A stretch of 64,000 nucleotides of DNA, from positions 1-64,000 of the forward strand of contig NZ_JACARO010000039.1 of the NCBI RefSeq assembly GCF_013386585.1, given 5' to 3'. The position numbers were made by a program, and so were the translations under genes. Position 1 is the first letter of the stretch. Every line of letters begins with the position of its first letter. Below, in pieces: positions 35,542-43,681 of the stretch. This DNA comes from Pseudomonas sp. P7548. Lineage in GTDB: Bacteria; Pseudomonadota; Gammaproteobacteria; Pseudomonadales; Pseudomonadaceae. The notes under the pieces are model-generated. The model saw only the letters and a list, made by a program, of their open reading frames with translations. It made no database searches and was not told where the DNA came from.

Positions 35542-37161
35542 TCAGGCGGCGGCAACCTCATTGGGCTCAAAACTGTCCGCCCGCGCCATCTGCCACATGC
35601 GCGAGTAGAACTCGCCGTTCACTTCGCCAGTGAGCAATTCACCGGGCTTGAGGAACACATGCAACTGCGAGAACAGCTTGATCTCCGTCGCCGACATGCG
35701 CCGTACCAGGTGCTTGGCCGACAGTTGCGAGGGGTGATCAAGGCCGGCAGCGGCGAGCATCTCCGCCAGCGCCTTGAGCGTGCTGCGGTGGAAGTTGAAC
35801 ACGCGCTGGGCCTTGTCCGGCACCACCAGTGCGCGTTGGCGCAGAGGGTCTTGGGTGGCGACGCCGGTCGGGCATTTGTTGGTGTGGCACGACTGGGACT
35901 GGATGCAGCCAATGGCAAACATGAAGCCGCGTGCCGAGTTGGCCCAGTCGGCGCCGATGGCCAGGACGCTGGCGATGTCGAACGCGCTGACAATCTTGCC
36001 GCTGGCGCCGAGTTTGATCTTGTCGCGCAGGTTCAGCCCCACCAAGGTGTTGTGCACAAACAGCAGGCCTTCACGCAGCGGTACACCGATATGGTCGGTG
36101 AACTCCACCGGCGCGGCGCCAGTCCCACCTTCCTTGCCGTCGACCACGATGAAGTCCGGGAGAATGCCGGTCTCGAGCATGGCCTTGGCAATGCCCATGA
36201 ATTCCCATGGGTGGCCCAGGCAGAATTTGAAGCCCACCGGTTTGCCGCCGGACAGCTCGCGCAACTGGGCGATGAAATGCATCATTTCAATCGGCGTGGA
36301 AAACGCGCTGTGGCGCGATGGCGAGATGCAGTCTTCGCCCATCAGGATGCCACGTGTCTCGGCGATTTCCTGGGTGACCTTGTGCTTGGGCAGGATGCCG
36401 CCATGGCCGGGCTTGGCGCCCTGGCTCATCTTGATTTCGATCATGCGCACCTGCGGGTCTTGGGCCTGCACGGCGAAGCGCTCCGGGTCGAAACGGCCAT
36501 CGCTGGTGCGGCAGCCGAAGTAGCCGCTGCCCAGCTCCCAAGTCAGGTCGCCGCCGTTTTCGCGGTGGTAGGGGCTGATGCTGCCTTCGCCGGTGTCATG
36601 GGCAAAGTTGCCCAACTTGGCACCCTGGTTCAACGCACGAATCGCGTTGGCGCTCAGCGAGCCGAAGCTCATCGCCGAGATGTTGAATACCGACGCCGAG
36701 TAAGGCTGCTTGCACTGCGGGCCGCCGACCATCACGCGAAAGGCGCTGGGGTCGCTCAACGGCGCGGGGCGCATGGAGTGGCCGATGAACTCGAAGCCCG
36801 ACTGGTACACGTCGATCAGGGTGCCGAAGGGTTTGTCGGCGCTTTCATTCTTGGCGCGTGAATACACCAGCGAACGCTGGGCCCGGGAGAAGGGCAGGGC
36901 GTCGCTGTCGGATTCGAGCAGGTACTGGCGGATTTCCGGGCGGATGGCTTCCACCAGGTAACGGATATTGCCCAGGATCGGGTAGTTGCGGCGCACCGCG
37001 TGGGGGCTTTGCAGCAGGTCGAAGATACCGATCAGGCTGAGGATGCCGGTGACCACGGTGATGGGCCACAGCCATTCATGCTGGATAAAGGGGAGGCTGG
37101 CGAGGGTGAAAATGACGCACACGGCAAAGAAGGCGTAACGGCTTAACAAGGACAGGCTCAT
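35542..37161 (-). CDS. FMN-binding glutamate synthase-like membrane protein
   Basis: A 539-residue protein related to the synthase domain of GltB, with two N-terminal membrane helices (YAFFAVCVIFTLASLPFI and WPITVVTGILSLIGIFDLL) that the classical enzyme lacks. The FMN-barrel segments MSFGSLSANAIRALNQGA, GEGSISPYH, SQGAKPGHGGILP, VDGKEGGTGAAP and KLGASGKI are intact, and the C-x5-C-x4-C cluster motif (CIQSQSCHTNKCPTG) for a 3Fe-4S centre is present. There is no glutaminase domain or gltD partner nearby, so glutamate synthesis is doubtful; the true substrate of this stand-alone family is not established. I chose the ATG at 37161 because AAGGA lies 7 bases upstream; one at 37185 has a poorer site. 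Confidence 0.86.
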   Translation of the reverse strand: MSLSLLSRYAFFAVCVIFTLASLPFIQHEWLWPITVVTGILSLIGIFDLLQSPHAVRRNYPILGNIRYLVEAIRPEIRQYLLESDSDALPFSRAQRSLVYSRAKNESADKPFGTLIDVYQSGFEFIGHSMRPAPLSDPSAFRVMVGGPQCKQPYSASVFNISAMSFGSLSANAIRALNQGAKLGNFAHDTGEGSISPYHRENGGDLTWELGSGYFGCRTSDGRFDPERFAVQAQDPQVRMIEIKMSQGAKPGHGGILPKHKVTQEIAETRGILMGEDCISPSRHSAFSTPIEMMHFIAQLRELSGGKPVGFKFCLGHPWEFMGIAKAMLETGILPDFIVVDGKEGGTGAAPVEFTDHIGVPLREGLLFVHNTLVGLNLRDKIKLGASGKIVSAFDIASVLAIGADWANSARGFMFAIGCIQSQSCHTNKCPTGVATQDPLRQRALVVPDKAQRVFNFHRSTLKALAEMLAAAGLDHPSQLSAKHLVRRMSATEIKLFSQLHVFLKPGELLTGEVNGEFYSRMWQMARADSFEPNEVAAA

Positions 37162-37210
37162 ACGGTTTTCCTTGGGTTCACTCATCAGGACCTGTAGGCG
37201 TCCGGCTTGT

Positions 37211-37342
37211 TGTGGCGAGGGAGCTTGCTCCCGCTGGGTTGCATAGCAACCCCAAACCAGGCGATCTCACTGCATCAAGCGCAGGGTTGCGATGGACTTG
37301 GGAGCGCTTCGCACTCCAGCGGGAGCAAGCTCCCTCGCCACA
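37211..37342. repeat. Inverted REP-type repeat (GTGGCGAGGGAGC class)
   Basis: TGTGGCGAGGGAGCTTGCTC at the left end returns as its reverse complement GAGCAAGCTCCCTCGCCACA at the right, with about 90 bases between. It fills the gap between the LuxR gene and the glutamate synthase-like gene. This is a REP family different from the 89-bp doublets. Confidence 0.8.
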
Positions 37343-37366
37343 TAGGCCGGCGCCTACGGGGCTCAA

Positions 37367-38131
37367 TCAGGCGTTTTGCGCCTGAAGGAAGATCGAGAAC
37401 AGCTCAGACTGGGATTTGATCCCTAGCTTGCTGTACATGTGTTTCTTATGGACTTTCACGGTTTCTACAGAGATTTCCAGCTTACGAGCGATTTCCTTGC
37501 TGGAGCAACCGCTGAGCATCAAACGGCCGACATCCAGCTCGCGTGCGGTCAACTGCGCGCCCCATTCATCGTTCTGCACGGGCGGTTGCGGCGCGCTGAC
37601 CTGGTTGAGTTCATAGGGCAGGCGCTGGCGCAGCAGGCTCAGTACCCAGGGTTGGATCAGCGACAGCAGGGCAATCTGCGTCGGGTCAAAACGCTGCTTG
37701 GAACCCAGGGACAGGCACAAGGTACGCCCATCCGGCAGGTGGCAATTGAACTGGATTTCGTCGGCCACCACGTTCAGGCGGAAGTAGCGCTGGTAATACT
37801 CGGTGAGTTCGAAGTGCTCCGGTGCCACCTCGGCCAGGCGCAACAGGCCGGTATGGGCGTGCTCGCGGCTGGCGATGTAGAAGGGGTCGAGCAGGTACAG
37901 GCCGTTGAGGTAATCCTGGAACAGATGGTCGGGCGTGCCGTCCGCGCCCGGGCATTCGGCGAACACCAGGGGGCGGTGCTCGCTGCTGAACAGCAGGGCC
38001 ACCCAGCTGTCGGACGGCACATACTGGTCGAGCAAGCGCACCAGTTGGGTCCAGAAATTGGCCTGGTCCAGGGCGTCTATCATTTGCCCCACCGAACGGT
38101 GCCAGGCGATGTCTTCCAGCGACATGGTCAT
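37367..38131 (-). CDS. LuxR-type transcriptional regulator
   Basis: A 254-residue regulator. The C-terminal GerE-type helix-turn-helix is clear (LTARELDVGRLMLSGCSSKE, IARKLEISVETVKVHKKHMY, SKLGIKSQSELF). The N-terminal 170 residues (ALLFSSEHRPLVFAECPG, DPFYIASREHAHTGLLRLAE) are not a receiver and not an obvious acyl-homoserine-lactone domain; the sensed signal is unknown. AGGGG lies 7 bases before the ATG. The gene is divergent from the amidase at 38225 with a 93-base gap, and P. putida has a similar LuxR gene beside davBA, so it is the likely local regulator of the amidase and permease. Confidence 0.87.
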   Translation of the reverse strand: MTMSLEDIAWHRSVGQMIDALDQANFWTQLVRLLDQYVPSDSWVALLFSSEHRPLVFAECPGADGTPDHLFQDYLNGLYLLDPFYIASREHAHTGLLRLAEVAPEHFELTEYYQRYFRLNVVADEIQFNCHLPDGRTLCLSLGSKQRFDPTQIALLSLIQPWVLSLLRQRLPYELNQVSAPQPPVQNDEWGAQLTARELDVGRLMLSGCSSKEIARKLEISVETVKVHKKHMYSKLGIKSQSELFSIFLQAQNA

Positions 38132-38224
38132 TGATCTACCCCTATCGGGTTACCCCCGCCGCGTAATTCCCTGGCAGGGTGTGGCTGCGCATACTGCGGC
38201 ACAGATAAAGAACAAGGAATACTC

Positions 38225-39046
38225 ATGAAGGTCGAATTTGCCCAGTTGGCAGGCCGTGATAACGACACAGCTTACAACCTTGAGCGCGCCTTGGCGGCAA
38301 TTGCAGCCTGCGCCGACGATACCCAACTGATCGTCTTTCCGGAAACCCACCTGACGGGCTTCCCCTCGGCTGAAACCGTCGCCGCTGTGGCCGAGCCGCT
38401 GGACGGTCCCACCGTGCAAGCCATTATCCAGGCTGCCCGCGCGCGTGATGTGGCTGTGGTGATCGGCATGATCGAGAGCGAGGGCGGCCAATTCTATAAC
38501 ACCACCCTGCTGATCACGCCCGAAGGCATTGCCTTGCGGTATCGCAAGACCCACCTGTGGCCTTTGGAGCGCGGCGTGGTCAGCCCCGGCGATCGTTATG
38601 CCACCTGCCTGTGGAAGGGCGTACGTGTCGGCCTGTTGATCTGCTACGACATTGAATTTCCGGAATCCGCCCGTGCTTTGGGGCAGTTGGGGGCTCAATT
38701 GCTGCTGGTCACCAACGGCAACATGGACCCCTACGGGCCGACACACCGCACCGCAATCATGGCTCGCGCCCAGGAAAACCAGGCGTTTGCGCTGATGGTC
38801 AACCGTGTGGAAGACGGCGATGGCGAATTGGTGTTTGCCGGCGGCAGTGCGCTGGTGGACCCGTTCGGCACTTTGCTGTTTGAAGCTGGGCGTGAAGAAG
38901 GGCAATTCACCGTCGAGCTGGACCTCGACCAACTGGCGGCAGCGCGCAAGGACTACCGCTACCTGGACGACCAGCGCTTGAAATTGCCGGGTGAGGTGAT
39001 CGAGCGCAGCGACGGGACGCGCGAACTGTTGATCCCCAAAAACTGA
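38225..39046 (+). CDS. Nitrilase-superfamily amidase
   Basis: A 273-residue carbon-nitrogen hydrolase with the catalytic triad Glu40 (LIVFPETHLTGFP), Lys108 (RYRKTHLWPLE) and Cys140 (GLLICYDIEFPE). It cleaves a non-peptide C-N bond of an amide or nitrile. The sequence is related to, but clearly diverged from, the 5-aminopentanamidase DavA of P. putida, and to RamA-type amidases; the substrate cannot be fixed. AAGGA precedes the ATG by 6 bases. The divergent LuxR gene and the downstream APC permease suggest uptake and hydrolysis of an amino-amide or polyamine-derived compound. Confidence 0.88.
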   Translation: MKVEFAQLAGRDNDTAYNLERALAAIAACADDTQLIVFPETHLTGFPSAETVAAVAEPLDGPTVQAIIQAARARDVAVVIGMIESEGGQFYNTTLLITPEGIALRYRKTHLWPLERGVVSPGDRYATCLWKGVRVGLLICYDIEFPESARALGQLGAQLLLVTNGNMDPYGPTHRTAIMARAQENQAFALMVNRVEDGDGELVFAGGSALVDPFGTLLFEAGREEGQFTVELDLDQLAAARKDYRYLDDQRLKLPGEVIERSDGTRELLIPKN

Positions 39047-39067
39047 TTTTCAAGGCTGGTGAGATTC

Positions 39068-39171
39068 TGTAGTGAGCGGGCTTGCCCCGCGCTGGGCTGC
39101 GAAGCGGCCCTACATCCTGTAATCCGATTGTGTCTGAACGGACGCAGCGCGAGGCAAGCTCGCTCACTACA
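39068..39171. repeat. REP doublet (TAGTGAGCGGGC class)
   Basis: TGTAGTGAGCGGGCTTGCC at the left is mirrored by GGCAAGCTCGCTCACTACA at the right, with about 65 bases between. It lies between the amidase and the permease. The same class recurs at 48494. Confidence 0.8.
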
Positions 39172-39258
39172 AAACCTGTGCCTTAAATAAGAAAAAAGAT
39201 ACCTGCAACACCCCTTTCAGTTCTGCCATAAATCTAATAATTGCGCGGAGAATCGCTC

Positions 39259-40584
39259 ATGGCTCGTTTGCAACGCACCCTGTCGCTAGGGTCGGTGGTG
39301 CTGTTTGGCATCGCCTATATGACGCCGATCATTGTGCTCGGTACCTTCGGTATCCTGGCGCAATCCACGGCGGGCATGGTCCCCGCCGCTTACCTGGCCG
39401 CCCTGGTGGCGATGTTCTTCACCGCCATGAGTTACGGGCGCATGGCTTCGGTCTTCCCGGTGGCCGGTTCCGCCTACAGCTACGTGCGCAAGGCCATCAG
39501 CCCCAAGCTGGGTTTTATCGCCGGTTGGGCGGTGTTGCTCGACTACCTGTTCCTGCCCATGGCCATCTGGCTGATCGGCGCGGCTTACCTGCACTCGGCG
39601 TTCCCGGCCGTGCCGCAGTGGGTGTGGGTACTGGCCTTCATCGGCATCACCACCGTGATCAATATCATCGGCCTCAAACTGGCCAACGGCATCAACGCGC
39701 TGCTGATGCTGGTGCAGTTCCTGGTGTTGATCGCGTTCGTCGCGCTGTGCATCCACTACATCGGTGGTGATGCGAGCAAGCCACTCTGGACCATCGCCCC
39801 GTTCTTCAACGGCCAGATGCAAATGCCCTTGATCATGAGCGGTGCGGCCATCGCCTGCTATTCGTTCCTGGGTTTCGACGCGGTCAGCACCCTGACCGAA
39901 GAAACCCGCGACCCGCGCCGCACCATTCCACGGGCGATCATGCTGATCACCTTGATTGGCGGGCTGATTTTTGTCGGTGTGTCGTACTTCGTGCAGGTGG
40001 CCCACCCGTCGTTCGAATTTGTCGATGTGGATTCGGCTGCGTACGAAATCGCGCGCAATATCGGTGGCGACCTGTTTGTGTCGATCTTCCTGATTGGCCT
40101 GATCGTCGGCCAGTTCGCCTCGGGGCTGTCGGCCCAGGCCAGCGGTTCGCGGCTGTTGTTTGCCATGGGACGTGACGGCGTGTTGCCCAAGTCGTTCTTC
40201 GGCACCTTGCATGCGCGCTTCGGTACGCCGGTCAACAGCATCCTGTTGTGTGCGGTCGTGGCGTTGCTGGCGCTGAAGCTGGACGTGACCACCTCCACCT
40301 CGTTCATCAACTTCGGTGCGTTCCTGGCGTTCAGCCTGGTGAACCTGTCGGTGATCTTTCACTACTGGATCGGTGCAAAAGAGCGCGGTGTGCGTGAGCT
40401 GATCCTGTTCCTGGTGTTCCCAGTGATTGGCCTGCTTGCGGATGTGTGGCTGATGGTCAGCCTGGATCACCTGGCGATTTACCTGGGGCTTGTGTGGTTG
40501 GCGATCGGCCTGGTGTACCTGGGTGTGCTCACCCGTGGCTTCTCGCAACAGCCACCGGAAATGGACTTCCAGGAAGCCGCATAG
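39259..40584 (+). CDS. APC-family permease, PuuP-like
   Basis: A 441-residue transporter with about twelve membrane helices. RTLSLGSVVLFGIAYMTPII, then MSYGRMASVFPVAGSAYSYV, and SFLGFDAVSTLTEETRDPRR, followed by TIPRAI, are typical of the putrescine/amino acid importers related to PuuP. GGAG lies 8 bases before the ATG at 39259. It sits after the amidase on the same strand, separated by a REP doublet, so the two may share a transcript or a regulator. A substrate such as a polyamine or amino acid amide is inferred only from context. Confidence 0.85.
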   Translation: MARLQRTLSLGSVVLFGIAYMTPIIVLGTFGILAQSTAGMVPAAYLAALVAMFFTAMSYGRMASVFPVAGSAYSYVRKAISPKLGFIAGWAVLLDYLFLPMAIWLIGAAYLHSAFPAVPQWVWVLAFIGITTVINIIGLKLANGINALLMLVQFLVLIAFVALCIHYIGGDASKPLWTIAPFFNGQMQMPLIMSGAAIACYSFLGFDAVSTLTEETRDPRRTIPRAIMLITLIGGLIFVGVSYFVQVAHPSFEFVDVDSAAYEIARNIGGDLFVSIFLIGLIVGQFASGLSAQASGSRLLFAMGRDGVLPKSFFGTLHARFGTPVNSILLCAVVALLALKLDVTTSTSFINFGAFLAFSLVNLSVIFHYWIGAKERGVRELILFLVFPVIGLLADVWLMVSLDHLAIYLGLVWLAIGLVYLGVLTRGFSQQPPEMDFQEAA

Positions 40585-40636
40585 AAGCGCCGGACCTATT
40601 CTTATTGCAATCCGTTCTCGTTTGGGTGCATGATTT

Positions 40637-40655
40637 ATGTTACTGTGTAACACAT
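40637..40655 (+). promoter_or_regulatory. Probable Zur box upstream of rpmE2
   Basis: ATGTTACTGTGTAACACAT has the dyad GTTAC-N3-GTAAC, the same core spacing as the box before the ZnuD-like receptor at 9409, and agrees with the Zur consensus at most positions. It ends 29 bases before the L31 start codon. Type B L31 is a known Zur target in many bacteria. Confidence 0.72.
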
Positions 40656-40684
40656 ATTTCGCACCCAGACGCCCCGGAGGCCTT

Positions 40685-40957
40685 ATGAAAGCTGGTATCC
40701 ATCCTGACTACCGCACCGTGCTGTTCCACGACACCGCCGCCGACGTGTTCTTCCTGATCGGCTCTACCGCCGACAGCGACCGCACCCACACGCACAGCGA
40801 CGGCAACACTTACCCGTACATCCCGCTGGACGTGTCCAGCGCCTCGCACCCGATCTACACCGGCCAACAGCGCAAGACCCAGGCCGAAGGCCGGATTGCC
40901 GGGTTCAACAAGCGTTTTGCCTCCTTCGGTTCAAGCCCGAAAAAAGCCGACGCGTGA
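40685..40957 (+). CDS. rpmE2: Ribosomal protein L31 type B (zinc-independent)
   Basis: A 90-residue L31 paralogue beginning MKAGIHPDYRTVLFHDTAAD. It contains no cysteine at all, so it lacks the zinc-binding CxxC pairs of the ordinary L31 and belongs to the C-minus type (YkgM), made under zinc shortage to replace the zinc form and free the metal. The central HTHSDGNTYPYIPLDVSSASHPIYTG part and the basic C-terminus match the family. GGAGG lies 4 bases upstream of the ATG. A Zur-like box in the promoter gives the expected control. A terminator follows. Confidence 0.95.
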   Translation: MKAGIHPDYRTVLFHDTAADVFFLIGSTADSDRTHTHSDGNTYPYIPLDVSSASHPIYTGQQRKTQAEGRIAGFNKRFASFGSSPKKADA

Positions 40958-40980
40958 CGGCACACCGTTTCACCTCGAAG

Positions 40981-41010
40981 GCCGCTCCGGTTTCTGGAGC
41001 GGCTTTTTTT
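40981..41010 (+). terminator. Rho-independent terminator after rpmE2
   Basis: GCCGCTCC and GGAGCGGC form a stem with a 7-base loop followed by seven T, 23 bases after the stop codon. Confidence 0.92.
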
Positions 41011-41125
41011 ATGCGTTGATATCGTAAGGCCATCATCTTGTCGAAAACCGACTAAACTACTCAGTAAACGCCAAGGAGGCAGGCCCAGACCGTAAGGAGC
41101 GCACACCGACGATCCGAGGTGTCCC

Positions 41126-42466
41126 ATGGGAGAGTCCGTAACCTTCACCGATGCCGACCGTGCCGTGGTGCTGTTGATCGACGCCCACCCCGACGTGCTG
41201 CATAGCCTCACGCACCTGCTGCGGCTGGAACCCTTCGACCTTCACAGCGCCACCTGCGCTGCCGATGCCCTGGCCATCCTCGCCCGCCAACCCGTCGACC
41301 TGGTGATGAGCGCCGCGCGCTTGCCGGACATGGACGGCGCCACATTGCTGGCGCATATCCACCAGCACTATCCCCACACCGTACGCATCTTGCTCACCGG
41401 CGAAACCGACCTGACCCTGATCGTCAAAGCCATCAACGAAGGTGAGATCTACCGCTACCTCAGCAAGCCCTGGAAGGACGACGAACTGCTGCTGGCCCTG
41501 CGCCAATCCCTGGCCCACCAACATTCGGAGCGTGAGCGCCTGCGCCTGGAGCAATTGATCCTGCAACAGAACGAGGCCCTCAAGCAGCTCAATGCCACCT
41601 TGGAAAAACGTGTGGCATCGCGTACCAGCGAGCTGCAACAGACCGCCGACATGCTCGACCTGGCCTACGAAGAGCTCAAGCACAGCTACGCCACCGGCAC
41701 CGAAGTGTTCTCGCTGTTGGCCAACCTGCGCCTGCCCCGCGCCAAGCAGACCAACCGCCAGATCATCGAGTTGGTGCGTACCTGGTGCGTGGCCCATGGC
41801 GTGGACGAGGCCAGCAATCGCGACCTGACCATGGCCGCCGCGCTCTACAACATCGGCAAGTTGAGCTGGAGCGACAGCATGATGGCTTCGCCCTCGGACC
41901 TGCTGCACAGCAGCGACCGTGAGCGTTATCGCGCCTACGCCGCCCAGAGTGAGTCGCTGCTGATGACCCTGGAACCGATGAAAGACGCCGCACGGCTGAT
42001 CCGTCATCACCAGGAGCGCTGGGACGGCTCGGGCTTTCCCGACCACCTCAAGGGCGAGGCGATTCCGGCCGGTTCGCGCCTGTTGAAGCTGGCGGTGGAT
42101 TTCATCGAACTGCAAAAAGGCCTGATCCTGGAACGGCAGATGAACAGCGACGAAGCGCTGCTGTACATCCGCAAATACGCCGGGCGGCTGTATGACCCGC
42201 TGATGGTCGAGGACTTTGTGCTGGTCTGCGCCACCTACCTCAACGACGTGACTCTGGGCGACCCCAACGTCAAGGTGCTGGGCACTCGCGAACTGGAGGA
42301 GGGCATGATCCTGGCGCGCAATCTCAACGCCGATAACGGTATGTTGCTGCTCAATGCCGGCAAAGTCCTGAACCTGCCCTTGGTGGACAAGCTGATCGCT
42401 TTCGAAACCATGGAAGGCGCGCGGTACAGCGTGTTCATCAAGGACACCGCCGTAACCCCAGGCTGA
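41126..42466 (+). CDS. Receiver/HD-GYP-like protein with lost phosphorylation and metal sites
   Basis: A 446-residue protein laid out like RpfG-type regulators: receiver (about 13-135), coiled coil (about 135-185, LEQLILQQNEALKQLNATLE), HD-GYP-like domain (about 190-360) and a C-terminal extension. The receiver has Ala63 where the phospho-accepting Asp should be (VMSAARLPDMDG) and DA for the acidic pair (LLIDAHPD), although the Thr (LLTGE) and Lys (SKPW) positions remain. The HD-GYP domain reads YNIGKL instead of HDIGKI, and the next metal histidine is also replaced, while HHQERWDGSGFP is kept. It therefore probably neither accepts phosphate nor hydrolyses c-di-GMP, and may act as a binding or scaffold protein. 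GAGGTG precedes the ATG by 6 bases. Confidence 0.85.
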   Translation: MGESVTFTDADRAVVLLIDAHPDVLHSLTHLLRLEPFDLHSATCAADALAILARQPVDLVMSAARLPDMDGATLLAHIHQHYPHTVRILLTGETDLTLIVKAINEGEIYRYLSKPWKDDELLLALRQSLAHQHSERERLRLEQLILQQNEALKQLNATLEKRVASRTSELQQTADMLDLAYEELKHSYATGTEVFSLLANLRLPRAKQTNRQIIELVRTWCVAHGVDEASNRDLTMAAALYNIGKLSWSDSMMASPSDLLHSSDRERYRAYAAQSESLLMTLEPMKDAARLIRHHQERWDGSGFPDHLKGEAIPAGSRLLKLAVDFIELQKGLILERQMNSDEALLYIRKYAGRLYDPLMVEDFVLVCATYLNDVTLGDPNVKVLGTRELEEGMILARNLNADNGMLLLNAGKVLNLPLVDKLIAFETMEGARYSVFIKDTAVTPG

Positions 42467-42480
42467 ACACACCCTACAAC

Positions 42481-42569
42481 TGTGGGAGCGGGCTTGCTCG
42501 CGAAAGCGGTGGATCAGTCAATGCATCTGAGACTGACACTCCGTATTCGCGAGCAAGCCAGCTCCTACA
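42481..42569. repeat. REP doublet (TGTGGGAGCGGGC class), 89 bp
   Basis: Left arm TGTGGGAGCGGGCTTGCTCG; the right arm is a diverged complement (CGAGCAAGCCAGCTCCTACA). It lies between the HD-GYP-like and NUDIX genes. Confidence 0.88.
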
Positions 42570-42631
42570 TTGATTGCGGCGTTCCCAACGATCATGTGAT
42601 CCTTGCGCCTTTGTGTTCAAGGTAACCTTTC

Positions 42632-43039
42632 ATGACTTCTACCATCCGCATCGCCGCCGCCCTGCTGATCGGCAACGACGGCCAGACCCTGCTGGTGCGC
42701 AAGCGCGGTACCCAGGCTTTCATGCAGCCGGGCGGCAAGATCGATGCGGGCGAGCAACCCGCCGAAGCACTGGCCCGTGAGCTGCACGAAGAGCTGAACC
42801 TGCGGATCAATCCTGAAGATGCGCTCTACCTCGGCCACTTCTCGGCCCCGGCCGCCAACGAACCCGGCTTCACCGTACACGCGGAATTGTTCCAGGTACG
42901 GATCGACGTACCGGTAACCCCCGCTGCAGAAATCGAAGAAGTGCGCTGGATCGACCCGGCCGGTGACGGTGGCCTGCCGTTGGCGCCGCTGACGCGCGAC
43001 TTGATCCTGCCGTTCTACCGCGCTTCGCTGCCCGCATGA
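42632..43039 (+). CDS. NUDIX hydrolase
   Basis: A 135-residue NUDIX protein with a complete NUDIX box running from GGKIDAGEQPAEALARE to LHEELNL (G-x5-E-x7-REU-x-EE-x-x-U), which binds Mg and cleaves a nucleoside diphosphate-linked compound. The preceding VRKRGTQAFMQPGG and the following FSAPAANEPGFTVHAELFQV place it among small housekeeping or MutT-like members; substrate unknown. The stop codon overlaps the start of the GNAT gene by 4 bases (ATGA), so the two are co-translated. Confidence 0.9.
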   Translation: MTSTIRIAAALLIGNDGQTLLVRKRGTQAFMQPGGKIDAGEQPAEALARELHEELNLRINPEDALYLGHFSAPAANEPGFTVHAELFQVRIDVPVTPAAEIEEVRWIDPAGDGGLPLAPLTRDLILPFYRASLPA

Positions 43040-43542
43040 TCATTCGCACCCTGGGGGCGGGCGACGCCGAGGCCTATCGAACCTTGATGCTCGAAGCGTA
43101 TGGCGCTTATCCCCAGGCCTTCACCTCCAGCGTGGCCGAGCGTGCGGCGATGCCGTTGAGCTGGTGGGAAAAGCGCCTGAGCAGCCCACTGGACTGTTTG
43201 CTGGGCGCGTTTGAAGAGGATGAACTGGCGGGCATCGTCGGCCTGGCCTTCGAGCCCCGGGAGAAAGCGCGGCACAAGGTGACGCTGTTCGGCATGTACG
43301 TCACCCGCGCGCATCAACGCAAAGGACTGGGCCGCCAGTTGGTGGAGGCGGCGCTCGATGAGGCACGCCGTTACCCGCGCCTCAAGCTGATCCAACTGAC
43401 CGTCACCGCTGGCAACGATGCCGCCTTTGCGCTGTACCAGCGTTGCGGTTTCATCCAGTACGGCCTGGAGCCGCTGGCGGTGCGGGTGGGGGTGGACTAC
43501 TTCGACAAGATCCACATGTGGCGCGAACTCAAGACCGACTGA
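43036..43542 (+). CDS. GNAT-family N-acetyltransferase
   Basis: A 168-residue GNAT protein. The acetyl-CoA motif is clear (LFGMYVTRAHQRKGLGRQLV, matching Q/RxxGxG/A), followed by the motif-B region (LIQLTVTAGNDAAFALYQRC, GFIQYG). The acceptor is unknown; the family includes small-molecule and protein acetylases. It is coupled to the NUDIX gene by a 4-base overlap, so a shared role in nucleotide-linked metabolite turnover is possible. A REP doublet follows. Confidence 0.88.
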   Translation: MIIRTLGAGDAEAYRTLMLEAYGAYPQAFTSSVAERAAMPLSWWEKRLSSPLDCLLGAFEEDELAGIVGLAFEPREKARHKVTLFGMYVTRAHQRKGLGRQLVEAALDEARRYPRLKLIQLTVTAGNDAAFALYQRCGFIQYGLEPLAVRVGVDYFDKIHMWRELKTD

Positions 43543-43568
43543 TATCCAACTGTAAGAACCCATTCCAA

Positions 43569-43657
43569 TGTGGGAGCGGGCTTGCTCGCGAAAGCGGTGT
43601 GTCAGTGATGAATCTATCGACTGACACTGCGCTTTCGCGAGCAAGCCCGCTCCCACA
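43569..43657. repeat. REP doublet (TGTGGGAGCGGGC class), 89 bp
   Basis: TGTGGGAGCGGGCTTGCTCG and its exact reverse complement flank a central region. It lies between the convergent GNAT and metR genes. Confidence 0.9.
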
Positions 43658-43681
43658 GTTTGATCCTCACTGTTTCTAATA

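Noticed and set aside
42481..43657. CRISPR-like array suggested by repeated GTGGGAGCGGGC units
   Set aside because: The copies are inverted pairs scattered through intergenic spaces about 1 kb or more apart, without regular spacers or cas genes; they are REP doublets.
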